Shown piece after piece: positions 1 to 10,100 of a DNA stretch of 25,488 nt. Below the pieces are notes generated by a model. That model was not told where the DNA came from and searched no databases. It saw only the letters and a program-made list of their open reading frames with translations. The stretch lies in contig NWUY0300105553.1 of assembly GCA_004151065.3 (NCBI GenBank), positions 1 through 25,488 on the forward strand, read 5' to 3'. The stretch's first letter is position 1. Every line of letters begins with the position of its first letter. The DNA is from Larix sibirica. Lineage: Eukaryota > Streptophyta > Pinopsida > Pinales > Pinaceae. A program made the translations under genes and the position numbers.

Positions 1-655
1 AGAGGTGCAACTCTAAGTTTTGTTGGTTTTCTCGATTAAAGGTTTCTAGGGTAAATTATGACATGAAGATTTAAAATACGGTTAAAAAAGTGCCACGGAG
101 TTGATACAATTGTGCAACTAATTATTCATTGATAATGCCTCATACATTATTAGTAAAACAAAGCATGAATAGAGGAAGGATCATCCAAAACCACAATGGA
201 ACATGATCCAATGCACATCGCATGAAGAGAATGAGATGTAATCGACAACCTCTAAAGGGGAAGACACCAAAATTTAAAAGAAAAAGATAACTACAAAATC
301 TAAAGCTAAAATTAAACACCACACATTTTGATGATGATGGTGATGGTTATGGTCCATTGAGACCAATTTTGGTCTATCAAAGGAAAAAAATAAATTATTT
401 AATTTTCTGTAAAAAATTCTTCCGATACTCAAAAAGTTTAGAAAAAAATGATAAAAATATATATCAAAATATGCCTGTAACTCGTAGAACCTTAACTATA
501 AAGTTGAGATTATAATCTCAATGCAAAAGTTAAATTATCGCAACCTTTTAGACTTCTAATAAAACTCTTTAAACTTAGGTTAAAAAAAACTAGAATAGAG
601 TGATTTAAACCCTACTCGTGCTTTTGTTCTAGAACCTTACAACCTCCATATTCAT
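1..655. other. AT-rich spacer, no gene seen
   Basis: This stretch is AT-rich, with stop codons in all frames. The only open frame is a 60-codon minus-strand run at 140-322 with no recognisable motif. A short GATGATGATGGTGATGG run lies near 331-347. I see no gene, LTR end or structural RNA. It is probably decayed intergenic DNA just upstream of the 5' truncation point of LINE A. Confidence 0.6.
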
Positions 656-660
656 TATGA

Positions 661-1158
661 AAGCGTGCGGCTCCGTCTACGGATGTTACTTGGCCTTGGG
701 GGGGCTTTGATGGCGCCTCACAACAGATCATGTTGTTGGATGGTGTGGGTGCTATTATCCATATTGCGGCAAATCACTGCATCAAACTTTGGTTCAATTG
801 CGGTATGGGTTCCAATACACGGAGTGAGCTCATTGCTCTTTGGTTGGTTTTGTACATTGCCAAGGGCAGAAATATCCCTCTTGCTCATATTTCGGGCGAC
901 TCGTGTGTCATCATTGAGTGGGCTCGTGGCTTATTTTCCCTCAAAGTGATCCAACTGGATTACTGGCTTCGGGATGCTCGAAAACTTATCAATTATTTTG
1001 GGCTAATCTCTTTTACTCACATTTTTCGTGAGTACAATACATTGGCGGACGAACTTTCCAAGCGGGCTCTACTTTCTCTGGAGGGCACCATTTTTGTAGA
1101 GGATTGGAGGGATGGCTTACTTATTGATCATTCTTCCCATAGTTACTTTTTTTTTTGA
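661..1158 (+). pseudogene. LINE A: 5'-truncated ORF2 end, RNase H domain
   Basis: A frame open from 661 to the TGA at 1156-1158 encodes a plant LINE RNase H domain (RVT_3-like), which in an intact element degrades the RNA strand of the DNA:RNA hybrid. All four acidic positions are visible: Asp in FDGAS (709-711), Glu in NTRSEL, Asp in HISGDS, and Asp in NTLADELSK. Before residue FDGA the match is poor, and a TGA at 658-660 closes the frame, so the endonuclease and RT are missing. This is the usual 5' truncation of a LINE copy. It is the least decayed RNase H in the window, with no internal stop. It lacks the rest of ORF2, so I call it a fragment, not a working gene. The possible start at 730 is only the first ATG; the domain begins upstream of it. 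Confidence 0.85.
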
Positions 1159-1581
1159 TGGGGCATTATTTCTGGTTTGACCTTTTATGTCGTCCTACAG
1201 GTTACTAGTTTCTTGGTGACTTATTTCTCAGGTTCCTGCTACATGGCCCATTGGGGTCTTTCCCCGTCTTTCTCTTGGACAGTTGCATGTCGTGCTTTGG
1301 TTTCTGTTTTGTAGTATCTGTTGGTCGGTTGGTATGTTTTCCTCCTCTGGGGAGGCTTGTTATGGTTGTCGGCTATGTTGATTGCCATGTGTTTATGTCT
1401 ACGGACATGCATGGCTGTATTTGTTGTCAGGCTTATGTGGACTGCCATGTGTTTATGTCTACAGGCATGCATGGTTTTGGATGTTTTTTCCTTTTTTCGT
1501 TTGGACAGATGTGGGTCTTGACCTATGTATCTTCTCTTACTATTTTAATATTATAGTAAGCTTTTTTCTTTTGAAAAAAAA
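1159..1581 (+). mobile_element. LINE A 3' UTR and A-tail
   Basis: T/G-rich sequence follows the RNase H stop and ends in TTTTAATATTATAG-type sequence and a run of eight A residues at 1574-1581, as expected for a LINE 3' end. Open frames in this stretch (for example 1251-1556 +) show no family motif and are probably chance. No convincing target-site duplication was found; CTACTC occurs near 611 and again just after the A-run, but it is too short and poorly placed to rely on. Confidence 0.6.
1384..1474 (+). repeat. Two-copy repeat, 60-bp period, in LINE A 3' UTR
   Basis: The segment GCCATGTGTTTATGTCTAC followed by a CATGCATGG core occurs at 1384-1414 and again at 1444-1474, exactly 60 bp apart. 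The sequence before each copy is also similar (GTTGTCGGCTATGT versus GTTGTCAGGCTTATGT), so this is a 60-bp tandem duplication inside the LINE 3' UTR. Plant and animal LINE 3' UTRs often contain such short repeats. Confidence 0.8.
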
Positions 1582-2279
1582 GTCTACTCTCAACCCATAA
1601 CCATTTGTAAATATATCGATTGTTGATCGTGGTAATTCTCTACTTTGTATACATGTGTAAAGATATTTTTATTATTATTATTTTTTTTGCAAGAGAAATG
1701 TAGGAAAACATTTAAACTTTTAGAAAATGCATGGCAAGAATTATTGTGCTCACACATGTAAAATTTAATCAAAATAATGTTGAGTATTGTTTGAATGGCC
1801 ATGTGTAATTGATGACATTTTCATGTTGAGTAAAAGCATGTTTTTTATAGCTAAAAGTTAAGGAATTTATAAACAATACACATCTTCTATAGAACTTTCA
1901 ATATGTTATATGATTATAGATAAAATAAGCTGTCCATGCATATCAATATATAAAAATGATTCATTTGCATGATAGTGAGACATTTAAAAAAAGTATACAT
2001 TCTACACTTGGTTTTACAATTTCTCTATTCTTTCATTTATACATATAAGTCTAAATTCTCTCTTAAGGTTAGATATTGGTTTCATAATGCTCATGGTTTG
2101 GAAGAGAGACATTTCCCTGCACAGTTAAGGTTTCAACCAAGTTACTTTTCATATCCAAGTCGGTCATTGTGTCTTCTGTGGCTATCTCTTTGGTGACTCC
2201 TCCCACGCCATCTCTTTGATTTAGGTGCTTCTACATCCATAATTCTTGAGTGCATCACCTTTTGGGTCCTTATTTTGCA
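1582..2279. other. Spacer; right part is probable LINE B 5' leader
   Basis: From 1582 to about 2050 the sequence is AT-rich with no supported feature. From about 2070 to 2279 the composition becomes more even, and the stretch runs directly into the ATG of LINE B ORF1 at 2280. I read that part as the likely 5' leader of LINE B. No promoter motif can be assigned. Confidence 0.45.
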
Positions 2280-3030
2280 ATGGATCCAGGTTTCCCTAAG
2301 AAATCCTTCAAGGATGCTCTCAGTTGCCCAACCTTAATGGGCAATCAATTGTCTCTAGAGTGCTCAACTCAAGGTCATTTTTGGATGTAAAATGCAACAT
2401 CCATCCACTATATTCTCATGGATATCAAATCCCTTGGGTAGATGGAATTTTATCTACAACATGGATTGTTCTGTCGATTCAATAAGTCACGGTCTCAGTT
2501 TGTTAATCTACACCAATGGATTTCTCTCACTTGGAAACTGTTGCTTAAGGAATAAGCTTTTATCTACCCTTATGGAAGGGGTTTCTACATCGTGGAATTT
2601 ATTTATGGTTTGGAAAGGAATCTCATTTTAAATTGCAGTCATTAGTTTTATGGGTGTGTTGGTATGTGGATGAAACCTTGGTTTCTTACTTTCAATCATT
2701 CTTCAGATATGCTTTTAATGGCTCAATTATGGGTTCATATCCCAAATATCTCTCTATACTGAAGGTCTAAGGAATCCCTCAGTGAAATCAAGAATGGTAT
2801 TGTCAAATTCCATTTTTCATCAAAGAAACAAAGAAAATGCAAATAGCCACAAATCCGTGGATATGCATAAACATGGACTTCTCCAAAGACCTACTATAAA
2901 ATATATGGCCAGAAGTTAAGGATTATGTGTGGAAACAAAAACTCAATTATGAGTAAAATGCATTAAAGTGAAAAGGGTGCTTTGAAGTAGGGCATAGTCC
3001 ATTGTCTTAAGTTAGAAGGGAACCACATAA
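2280..3030 (+). pseudogene. LINE B: ORF1 pseudogene (DUF4283 plus CCHC knuckle)
   Basis: ORF1 of plant L1-type LINEs encodes a nucleic-acid-binding protein that coats the element RNA. From ATG 2280 (MDPGFPKKSFKDAL) one frame continues to about 2800 with only nonsense codons. It contains the DUF4283 signature: NLHQWISLTWK, GRGFYIVEF, then MKPWFLTFNHSSDM and LWVHIPNISLY (about 2650-2759). A frameshift at about 2800-2850 moves to a frame reading ICINMDFSKDL, then VWKQKLNYE and a zinc knuckle at 2969-3010. That knuckle keeps C-x4-H (GCFEVGH), but the first and last Cys codons are now TGA and TAA. No endonuclease or RT follows, so the copy is 3'-truncated or deleted. Assignment to DUF4283 is from motif memory; a profile search would confirm it. 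Confidence 0.8.
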
Positions 3031-3999
3031 CATCACCATCTAGTAGAAAAAGAGCCTCTCTCGAAAGAGAAACTTGATCCTCAAGCAACAATCTATAAAA
3101 AAAAAAACCATTGGATCATCCCATTTATAATAAATAACCCCTTTGCCTTGATAAGAGTTCTCAAACAAAGAGATGAAGTTGAAAATGTGAAAGCTATAAC
3201 CCTTTGCAGGAGCCAATGCAACATTAATGGGAGTTTCTTTCGATATTAATTTGATTTCTAGCTCTACCTTTTAGTTTTAAAATGGTTTCATATTACTTAC
3301 TAAAAATAATATAGTTGGCATACTTAAACACAATTTGGGTTATAAGGTCGCAGTGCGATAAGCATAATTATAAACAACATAGCTTCCAAATTAATGTTTA
3401 CTACTTTTTCTTATTATTTCATATTAAACTTATCATTTCTTATGTTATTGTAGTTTTTTATAAACAAAAAAAATTAGCATTTCATTAAAAATTAATTGTA
3501 AAATCCATATCTATATTATAGGGTTTATAGCATATTACTTATATTAATTGAAAGTAAAAAAGAATTATTAATTTTCTAAAACTTTCCAAAACAAAATCGA
3601 TGCCATCCAACTTTTTGGTTCCTTCCTTTTTCCTTTTTCTTTTTCTTTTTGAAGTTAACTTTCTAAGATGTGCTTAGGATAATTTTTATCTTTTAGAAAG
3701 CTTGTGTAATTCCTATGGTTTGTATCTTTAGAATACGTTTAGCATTTAGTTTTTTTGAAATTGGAATGGGTAATTTGTATTATAAACAGTTAAAGAAAAA
3801 TCAACATAAAAAAGTTACATTGTAGCAGTTCAAAAAAAGATTGATAGAGTTTTTGAAAGTGCTATCAATTCCATATACAAATCGTCCAAATTTTTAGAGC
3901 TATTCCCATATGACTAGCTACTACAATACTGTTGTAGATTTCTACATATCGTCCTAATAGTAGTTGGCAAAAAGTAAGCATACAATACTGAAATTAGGT
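3031..3999. other. AT-rich spacer with T-rich tract
   Basis: No LINE ORF2 continuation is visible after LINE B. The minus strand of 2965-3250 can be read as an open, frameshifted peptide of about 100 codons, but it overlaps the LINE B knuckle in antisense and matches nothing I know. From 3300 to 3999 the DNA is strongly AT-rich with stops in all frames. A pyrimidine tract (about 3620-3652, CCTTCCTTTTTCC and CTTTTTC repeats) could be an antisense A-tail for minus-strand LINE C, but the distance is large. Confidence 0.45.
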
Positions 4000-4290
4000 G
4001 TAGCTATGTCCACTATCCATAACCGTGTCATCTGCATTTTCCTCAATGCGATCATCTAAGCTGGAAATATTCATTGTTTCCTGGGTGGAATGATCAACAA
4101 TGGTGCTTTCATTATCCTTGCTTCCATAACAGTAAAAAAATTTGGACTACTTCACTACTAAAATATCCCCATGTCGTTCCAGGGTGGTCGAAATTGTATC
4201 CACTTGAGCTCCATAAACACGAACGTTCCGTTCCTTATCATAAAGATGGGCATCTAAACATGACGTATGAAATGAAATATAATGAATAGC
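4000..4290 (-). pseudogene. Coding-like tail of LINE C, distal part
   Basis: Read on the minus strand, about 4235-4005 gives a frame with one stop that looks protein-like (RNVRVYGAQVDTISTTLERH, then later HSTQETMNISSLDDRIEENA). It is acidic and hydrophilic with no family I recognise. It lies downstream, in LINE C orientation, of the 52-codon repeat region and may belong to the same post-RNase H coding segment, separated by frameshifts. An independent gene fragment is also possible. Confidence 0.3.
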
Positions 4291-4294
4291 CTAC

Positions 4295-4920
4295 TCAAAA
4301 TATTGCAGGCGAGTTCATCCAATGTAAATGACTACAAATATCTTGTATGTCTGATCGAGCATCTCTTATTCCATTAGAGAACTCCAATAATTTTTTCTCA
4401 AGATCCATTGCAAGCTTCATAATTACCAAACAAAACAAGTCCCCTGAAGTTCCTAAATCCCAATTTTTCCAAATTAAAGACAGGATTGATCCCAAACCAA
4501 ACCTACAAATTATTTCTTGTAGATTATCCTCCTCTCTCCCAGCACAATTTGCAATAAGAAGCCACTCCCCTAGGGCATAAGGGAAGGCGTCTATCTCCTC
4601 TGAAGTTTCTAAATCCCAAGCTTTCCAAATTAAAGATGGGGTTGAACCTGAACCAAATCTGCATATTATTTCCTATAGATTATTTTCCTCTCTCCCAGCA
4701 CTATTTGCAAAAGAAGCCACTCCCCCGGGGTGCAAGGGAAGGCATCTATCTCCTCTGCATTTTTCAACACCATCCCCAAATTGCAACACACACCAAACCT
4801 ACTACCCTCAACTTTGTTCTTGGAAATGTGAAATGAATTGACAGTACATAGAAAGGAGGTAACATTTATCAATGAAGCGGGGTATGTCCTTGTGGCCAGG
4901 CTACCCAGAGGATCCTCCAC
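4295..4920 (-). pseudogene. LINE C post-RNase H coding-like segment
   Basis: Downstream of the minus-strand RNase H, two open stretches (4920-4666 and the 4495-4295 region) join through a one-base frameshift into one reading. It runs VCCNLGMVLKNAEEIDAFP, then GEWLLIANCAGREEDNLQE, ICRFG, SLIWK and WDL. A second copy of that block follows, then DLFCLVIMKLAMDLEKKLLE and a short helical stretch ending at the TAG at 4295-4297. The function is unknown. The reading contains a tandem duplication of 52 codons (separate entry). Its position after RNase H parallels coding-like tails after LINE D and at the right end of the window. It could be a LINE-specific third reading frame, an extension of ORF2, or captured host sequence; nothing in the sequence decides this. 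Confidence 0.4.
4444..4755 (-). repeat. Tandem duplication, 156-bp (52-codon) unit
   Basis: Two adjacent copies lie at 4444-4599 and 4600-4755. Both contain CTCTCTCCCAGCAC, AAGCCACTCCCC, AGGGAAGGC and TCTATCTCCTC in the same order, and they differ at scattered bases. The period is 156 nt, a multiple of three, so the duplication keeps the minus-strand frame and repeats a block running from EEIDAFP to WDLETS or WDLGTS. The right copy has since lost one base in the stretch encoding GEWLL-IAN, which breaks the frame. Confidence 0.85.
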
Positions 4921-5105
4921 ACGCTGAGGACGCTTGGTGCATGATGACCTACATTAATTCCCAAGAGTGACAACTAATACCATTTATGAGGGATGGGATC
5001 ATTCTTAGAGAGGTTCGGGCCAACTCTCCCAACCTGCCATTAAACCTCACAACCATCATGAAATTCATTAATGCAACCTTAGGAGGTAATTATACCTTCA
5101 AATCC

Positions 5106-5525
5106 TTAGGGGAGCCAACATAAGGTTTGTTTACCCCCATTTTTAATTATGCTCTCAATTTCCAAAAGGACCGCATTATTTGCATGTTGATCTGCTTGTT
5201 GATTATTTTCTCATTTCACATGGAAAATCTGACCTTCATGGATTTGGTTGAGAATCCTATTGATGTGCTTTCGCAACCTTCCGGCTATCTTGACTTCGAG
5301 ATCCTTTATTTTCCTAGCTTGTGAAAGAATTAGTAAGGAATCTGCAATGACAACAATCAATTGGATTCCAAGAGAAATGGTATTCACAAGACCTTGATAG
5401 AGGGCATAGCACTATGCTTGATTATTTGTGGCGATTCCTAAACCCCATTCAAAAGTTAATGTTGCATTTCCTCCAGGATCTAAAAATATCCCTCCTGCAC
5501 CTTCCTCCCCAATAAGTTTAGCATT
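5106..5525 (-). pseudogene. LINE C: RNase H domain, antisense
   Basis: The minus strand reads GEEGAGGIFLDPGGN, then LTFEWGLGIATNNQA-stop-CYALYQGL, VVIADSLLILSQARK, and a C-terminal ENNQQADQHANNAV, ending at a TAA (5108-5106). This is the plant LINE RNase H fold, one frame with two internal stops. The catalytic Glu after NNQA is a TAG at 5414-5412; a TGA sits at 5213-5211. The Asp of ADS and the Asp of QQADQ remain. The first Asp (normally FDGA) is not seen: the sequence reads KLIGEEGAGG, which suggests a small deletion. No RT is found upstream on this strand. The fragment is therefore 5'-truncated and lies head to head with LINE D about 300 bp away. Confidence 0.85.
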
Positions 5526-5835
5526 TACTTAAACAAGTTAGAAAATTTGAGTTTTTGTTAGAAAATACCTCCTTATTAAGAACATTTTTATTTCTACTGA
5601 ATCTTCTTCTACATGACATTTTGCAATTGAAATGTTAAAGAGAAAAAACTAAAATGGTTCAAACAACTAATTTGGAAAATAATATCCATGAATGAATATC
5701 AAAAAAAGGATTTAGAAATGAATTTAATGATCCTTGTGCTACTACGTCCAAAATTTCCTCCATTGAAAAACTTAGGTTGTCTCCTGTAAGGGAGGTTGGC
5801 CTGCTCTTTGGTATTTCCATGTGTCTCTCCCGATC
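5526..5835 (+). other. Junction of LINE C and LINE D; probable LINE D 5' leader
   Basis: This interval separates the truncated 5' end of minus-strand LINE C from ORF1 of plus-strand LINE D. It is AT-rich to about 5740, then more even in composition just before the ORF1 start. I see no ORF and no defined internal promoter. The minus-strand open frame 6041-5772 is a shadow of LINE D ORF1. Confidence 0.45.
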
Positions 5836-7119
5836 ATGGATCTAGGAGGGGATTCCTTAAATTGTGCTAATGAGGAGGCCTTTTGTGTCTTTGTTTCCTC
5901 CATTTTCTCCAAACCAAAAGTCACAACACCTCCCTCCCATTTTGTGAAGCCAACATGCATCCCATAAGTCAATGAATCTTCCTCTGCATCACAACACACG
6001 ACTCTTTCTCTTTTGAAGCGTGACTTTATTGCACAATTCACTAGTCTATGGCCCTCACCTAGAGCTATATAGCAGTGGATTGTAAAGAATTAAATATCTC
6101 TAGTAAATGGAACTATTTTCCAATGTTTATTGGGAAAATATTACTTTGCTTTCTTATTCGAGAAAAAAGAGGACATGAATCTCATCTTCAAAAGTGGCCC
6201 TTACTTCATAGGTCCAAGAGGAATTCATTTGAATGCGAGGAATCTTCCAACCCAAAACATGGTATCCTTTTCGTTGTCTTGGTAAGGGCTTTTCCCACCC
6301 CCATATCTTATTCCACACTATTTGAGTGATGAGGATTGGGATACCATTGGGAACACTCTCAAACACTATATTGACAGATCCAAGCCAAAGTCTTCCATGT
6401 TTTCTTGTGTTATAATTTGTGTGGAGGAAAATCTAGTGAAGGAACTGCCATAAAAAATAAATCTCTCCATGGATGGGTAGATTCAAACACATAAATTGGA
6501 TTATCAGCAGTTCCCCTTCAAGTGGAAGGTTTGTCGTGAATATGACCATTTTGTAAAGAAATGCAAATAGGAAAAACCTCAGCCTCGAGCCCTAGTAGAA
6601 AATAACAGATAGAAACAAGTCAAGAAAGGTGCAAGGGATGTCGAGAATGTTGGCATGACTAGTGAAAATCCTATTAATGGTACTCTATATCCTTAAAGCA
6701 ACAATTTCCAAGCTCTCTCATAGCTCAAACTTGGAAACCTTTTGAGTGAACAACCTCAAGATGAAGAAGTCGTCACTCAAGAAGAAATAGTTAAACCCTT
6801 GGATCAACGAATATCAAAAGAAAGAAATGACAAAGAGTATAAAATGGCTTGGCTCCCCATTGAATCAATAAAGGAGGAAACATCTAGGAAACAACAAGAA
6901 GAAGAGACATAATATTATGAGGAAGAGAGATTGCCAACCAAAAATTCAAGTAGAATCCCTTAAGAGAGAATAGAGAAGATATAGCTACAAAGGAAAAGGT
7001 CCTAGGTATTCAAACCACTCATTCATAACTCTTTCAGAAACAAACCATTAAAAAATCCTAGGCAATAGGAAACCATATATGATGTTGGTATCGATCCTCA
7101 CCCTCCATCTGGTCAATAA
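5836..7119 (+). pseudogene. LINE D: ORF1 pseudogene (DUF4283 plus CCHC knuckle)
   Basis: From ATG 5836 (MDLGGDSLNCANEEAFCVFV) a single frame can be followed without any frameshift to TAA 7117-7119, about 427 codons, interrupted by more than ten stops (for example 5965, 6070, 6091, 6283, 6451, 6478, 6568, 6610). Matches to plant LINE ORF1 are the core (LLGKYYFAFLFEKKEDMNLI, then FKSGPYFIGPRG), IPHYLSDEDWDTIGNTL and IICVEENLVKELP. A knuckle at 6523-6564 reads W-KV-C-REYD-H-FVKK-C, where the first Cys has become TGG. The C-terminal part is rich in Glu, Lys and Gln. Many stops are CAA or CAG changed to TAA or TAG. The protein would bind element RNA in the ribonucleoprotein. The last stop overlaps the ORF2 start. 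Confidence 0.85.
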
Positions 7120-7122
7120 TGA
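7117..7122 (+). promoter_or_regulatory. TAATGA stop/start overlap between LINE D ORF1 and ORF2
   Basis: The ORF1 frame ends with TAA (7117-7119), and the ORF2 ATG (7119-7121) shares its last A, giving TAATGA. In some bicistronic LINEs, such as insect SART1, a UAAUGA junction allows ribosomes ending ORF1 to restart on ORF2. The ORF2 start is supported by the peptide MNIVSWN, typical of the endonuclease N-terminus. Coupled translation here is inferred, not shown. Confidence 0.55.
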
Positions 7123-10100
7123 ATATTGTCTCCTGGAATTGAAGAGGATTGTGAAGAAGAATCACAGTAAAGGCATTAAAGGATCTTGTAAGAGGATAAA
7201 TACTTTCAATCTTTCTCATCTAGGAGAGAAAAATGGATGCAGAATAAGTATTAGAAACAATAATGAAATTATGGAATCAAAGTGATAAACATGTAGCTAG
7301 TGCAAGCGAAGACTCAAGGGGAATTAACACCTTATGGGAAGCTAGAATATTCAGGAAACAGAACAACGAGAAACACAACATTGGTTGATGATATATTTAG
7401 AAAACAAAGAGACAAAAGAAATACTTAGAATCTGAATGTCTATGTTCTAGCCCAATATGGGGAAAATTAACTTCTAGAAATCACTAACAAATCTAAAAGA
7501 TCTAGGTATGAGCCATGGAACCAATGTAGCTAATGATTTTAATGCCACTCTTACTAAAAGTGAAACAAGGGGAGGCAATTTAGTGAAGGATCAATTTGGA
7601 GAATAGATGGAGATTTGATCCTTGATTAGGATCTGGTTGATATCATTCCAAAAGAGGAATTTATGCATGGTCCAATTGCAAAATCGATCCTAGGCACATA
7701 GTTGCTCAATTAGAGAGATTCCTAATTCACATATATTTTATGTTGGAAAACGTTTCCATCTTCTTTAGGGTTATTCCTTCGAACATATTTAGTCTCACAC
7801 CCATCCTCCTTACCTTCCAAGTGGTAGGAAACTTGGGCCCAATTCCATTTCATTTCAACCCTCTATGGTTGCAAAAGAAGGAAGCATTGGATATAATTCA
7901 AGAAAAACTGAGCTCTAGAATCAAAGTTAAGGCTAGTAAAGGGAGCCTTAAAGAAATGGGCAAACTCTAATTACAAATCTCCACTAGAATAAATATTTGA
8001 GGAGCATCAATAGCTAGAAATCCTTCATATGAACATGGAAAGGAAGGAAATCTCCACTAAATAACCACTAAATAACTTAAGGAAGAACAAAAGTTGACCC
8101 AAAAAATCCATTAGCTATATAGAAAGGAGGAGGAACTATGGTGAATCAAGCCTAGAAGCCTTTGGCTTAAAGTAGGATATAAAAATAAAACATTATTTCA
8201 TAAGCAAGCAAAATGACAACGATATAGGAATAGCCTCAAGGAAATCATTGATTCTAATGGAAATCAAATATATGACTTCAAGGCAATAAAAGAAGAGGCA
8301 CATACATAGATGGGGTGTTTAACCTGGGGGGGGAAAGCAGTGCTAAAACATACCATGGTTGGTCAATCATCAGGAGAATCTATCTCCTGAGAAGGAAATC
8401 AAGGAAAAAGAGGTAGTGGACACAATATGAAACTTGGATCCTGACAAAACCCTAGGTCTAGATGGATTCATTATCCACTTCTTCAAATAATGTTGCCACA
8501 TTATAAAATTTGATCTTCGCAAAATGTTAAATTAGAGCAGAGAAAACAATAAAATTTGGGGAGAAACCAACTCTTCATTTATATCCTTGGTTCCTAGGAA
8601 TCCAAGCCATCATCCTTGTCACAATTCTGGCCTATCTCTTTATGCAACTTGACTTATAAGACCTAAAAAAAATCTTGTCTAATAGGATTAAGTCCCCTCT
8701 TCCCAAGATGATATAAGGAAAGCTAGGGGGTTTATGGAAAAAAGGAAAATCACTAACAATATCATAATGGTTGAAGAAGTGATCCTTTGAAGTCAAATCC
8801 ATAGAGACAAAGGTATGGTTATCAAAATCAACCTTGCTAATTGTTTTGATATCGTTAGGAACAACTTATCTTTTTCATGATTATGGAAACATTCGGCTTC
8901 TCAAAAAAGATCATCAAATGGATAAAAGATTGCATTGATAGACCATGGGTAGCAACCTGACTAACCAAGTTTTTAAAAAGGTCTAAGGGGGATCACTCTC
9001 CGGCATTTTTATACATTCTAATGGAAAAGACCCTAAGCATAAATTTGGATAGAGAAAGGAAGGAAATTTGGAAGGGATCCATATATATTGGGGGTGAAAT
9101 ATCTCAACCACACTCAGTTCGTTGATGACACATTGTTTATGGGAGGAGCATCCACTATGAGTACCTCCATATTCAAACAAATCATGTGTTCCTTTATTGA
9201 GGCATCAAGGGGAAAATTAAATACATGAAAGATCCAAGTATTGGGTTTGAACATCTCGCAAATATTGTTGCAGCACATATCTAGAATATTTGGTTTCACA
9301 GTCTTACATCACTAGTCATCATTCATATCTAGGAACCCCCATTTCATTGAGGCATCTCAAAGCTGTAGACTATGCTCATGTAATCCAAAAAATCAAGAAT
9401 AAAATTCAAGCATGGGGGGTGAATTAGATGAATCCTGCAAGTAAGATAGTCTTGATAAAGTTTGTCCTTTGTTCTCTCCCTATTTATAAGTGTTCCACTA
9501 TGTTGGCTCTAATTCATATTATGAACTAAATCAGTAGAGATATCCATTCATTTTTGTGGCAAGGAGGTAAATCCAATCAAAATCAATTACACTTATTTAA
9601 ATGGGAAATAGTAAGAGCCTTCCTTGGAAATGGAGGGCTTTGAATAAAAGACCCAAGGTGAATGAACATAGTCTTACCTACAAAAATCCTCTGGTAGCTC
9701 ATCTCTGGGAAAAAAGAATGGTGGAAATTAATGCTCACTAAGAAATATATGGGTGGAGCTGGGAAACAATGCTTGGACAAATATATTTTTGACTGTAAAG
9801 GATCGAGCATATGGAGCTTATGTAAATCTGCAAGTAAAATCATCCAGGAAAGATTATATTGGGTTTCTGGGAATGGAAAACTAATGGGAAGATAATATCA
9901 TGGGTAGAGATCCTCTCTCATAAAAAATTAGGCTACAATAATTAAGGGATTGATTAACCATGGAATTAAATCGCTATATCACCTCTAAGAGTGGGATCCT
10001 TTAAGGCGTTGGAAGTGTTGGAAGCAATTGGAGCTCCCGACAAATTTGTATTTCTAGTTCAAAGTAGTTCTCTCTACTGCAAGGCATGGATCCTATAAGA

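Noticed and set aside
1239-1556. Open frames on both strands with His/Cys-rich peptides
   Set aside because: They are created by the 60-bp repeat in the LINE A 3' UTR; the repeated peptide is a by-product of the DNA repeat.
2965-3250. Minus-strand open reading of about 100 codons (including GVIYYKWDDPMV and DGDVMWFPSNLRQWTMPYFK)
   Set aside because: It needs a frameshift in a poly-T run, matches no family I know, and overlaps in antisense the LINE B zinc knuckle, which has much stronger support. Kept only as a note.
5772-6075. Minus-strand frame with a knuckle-like CYIALGEGHRLVNC
   Set aside because: It lacks the second Cys, and the plus strand at the same place reads as a continuous LINE D ORF1 with strong flanking matches.
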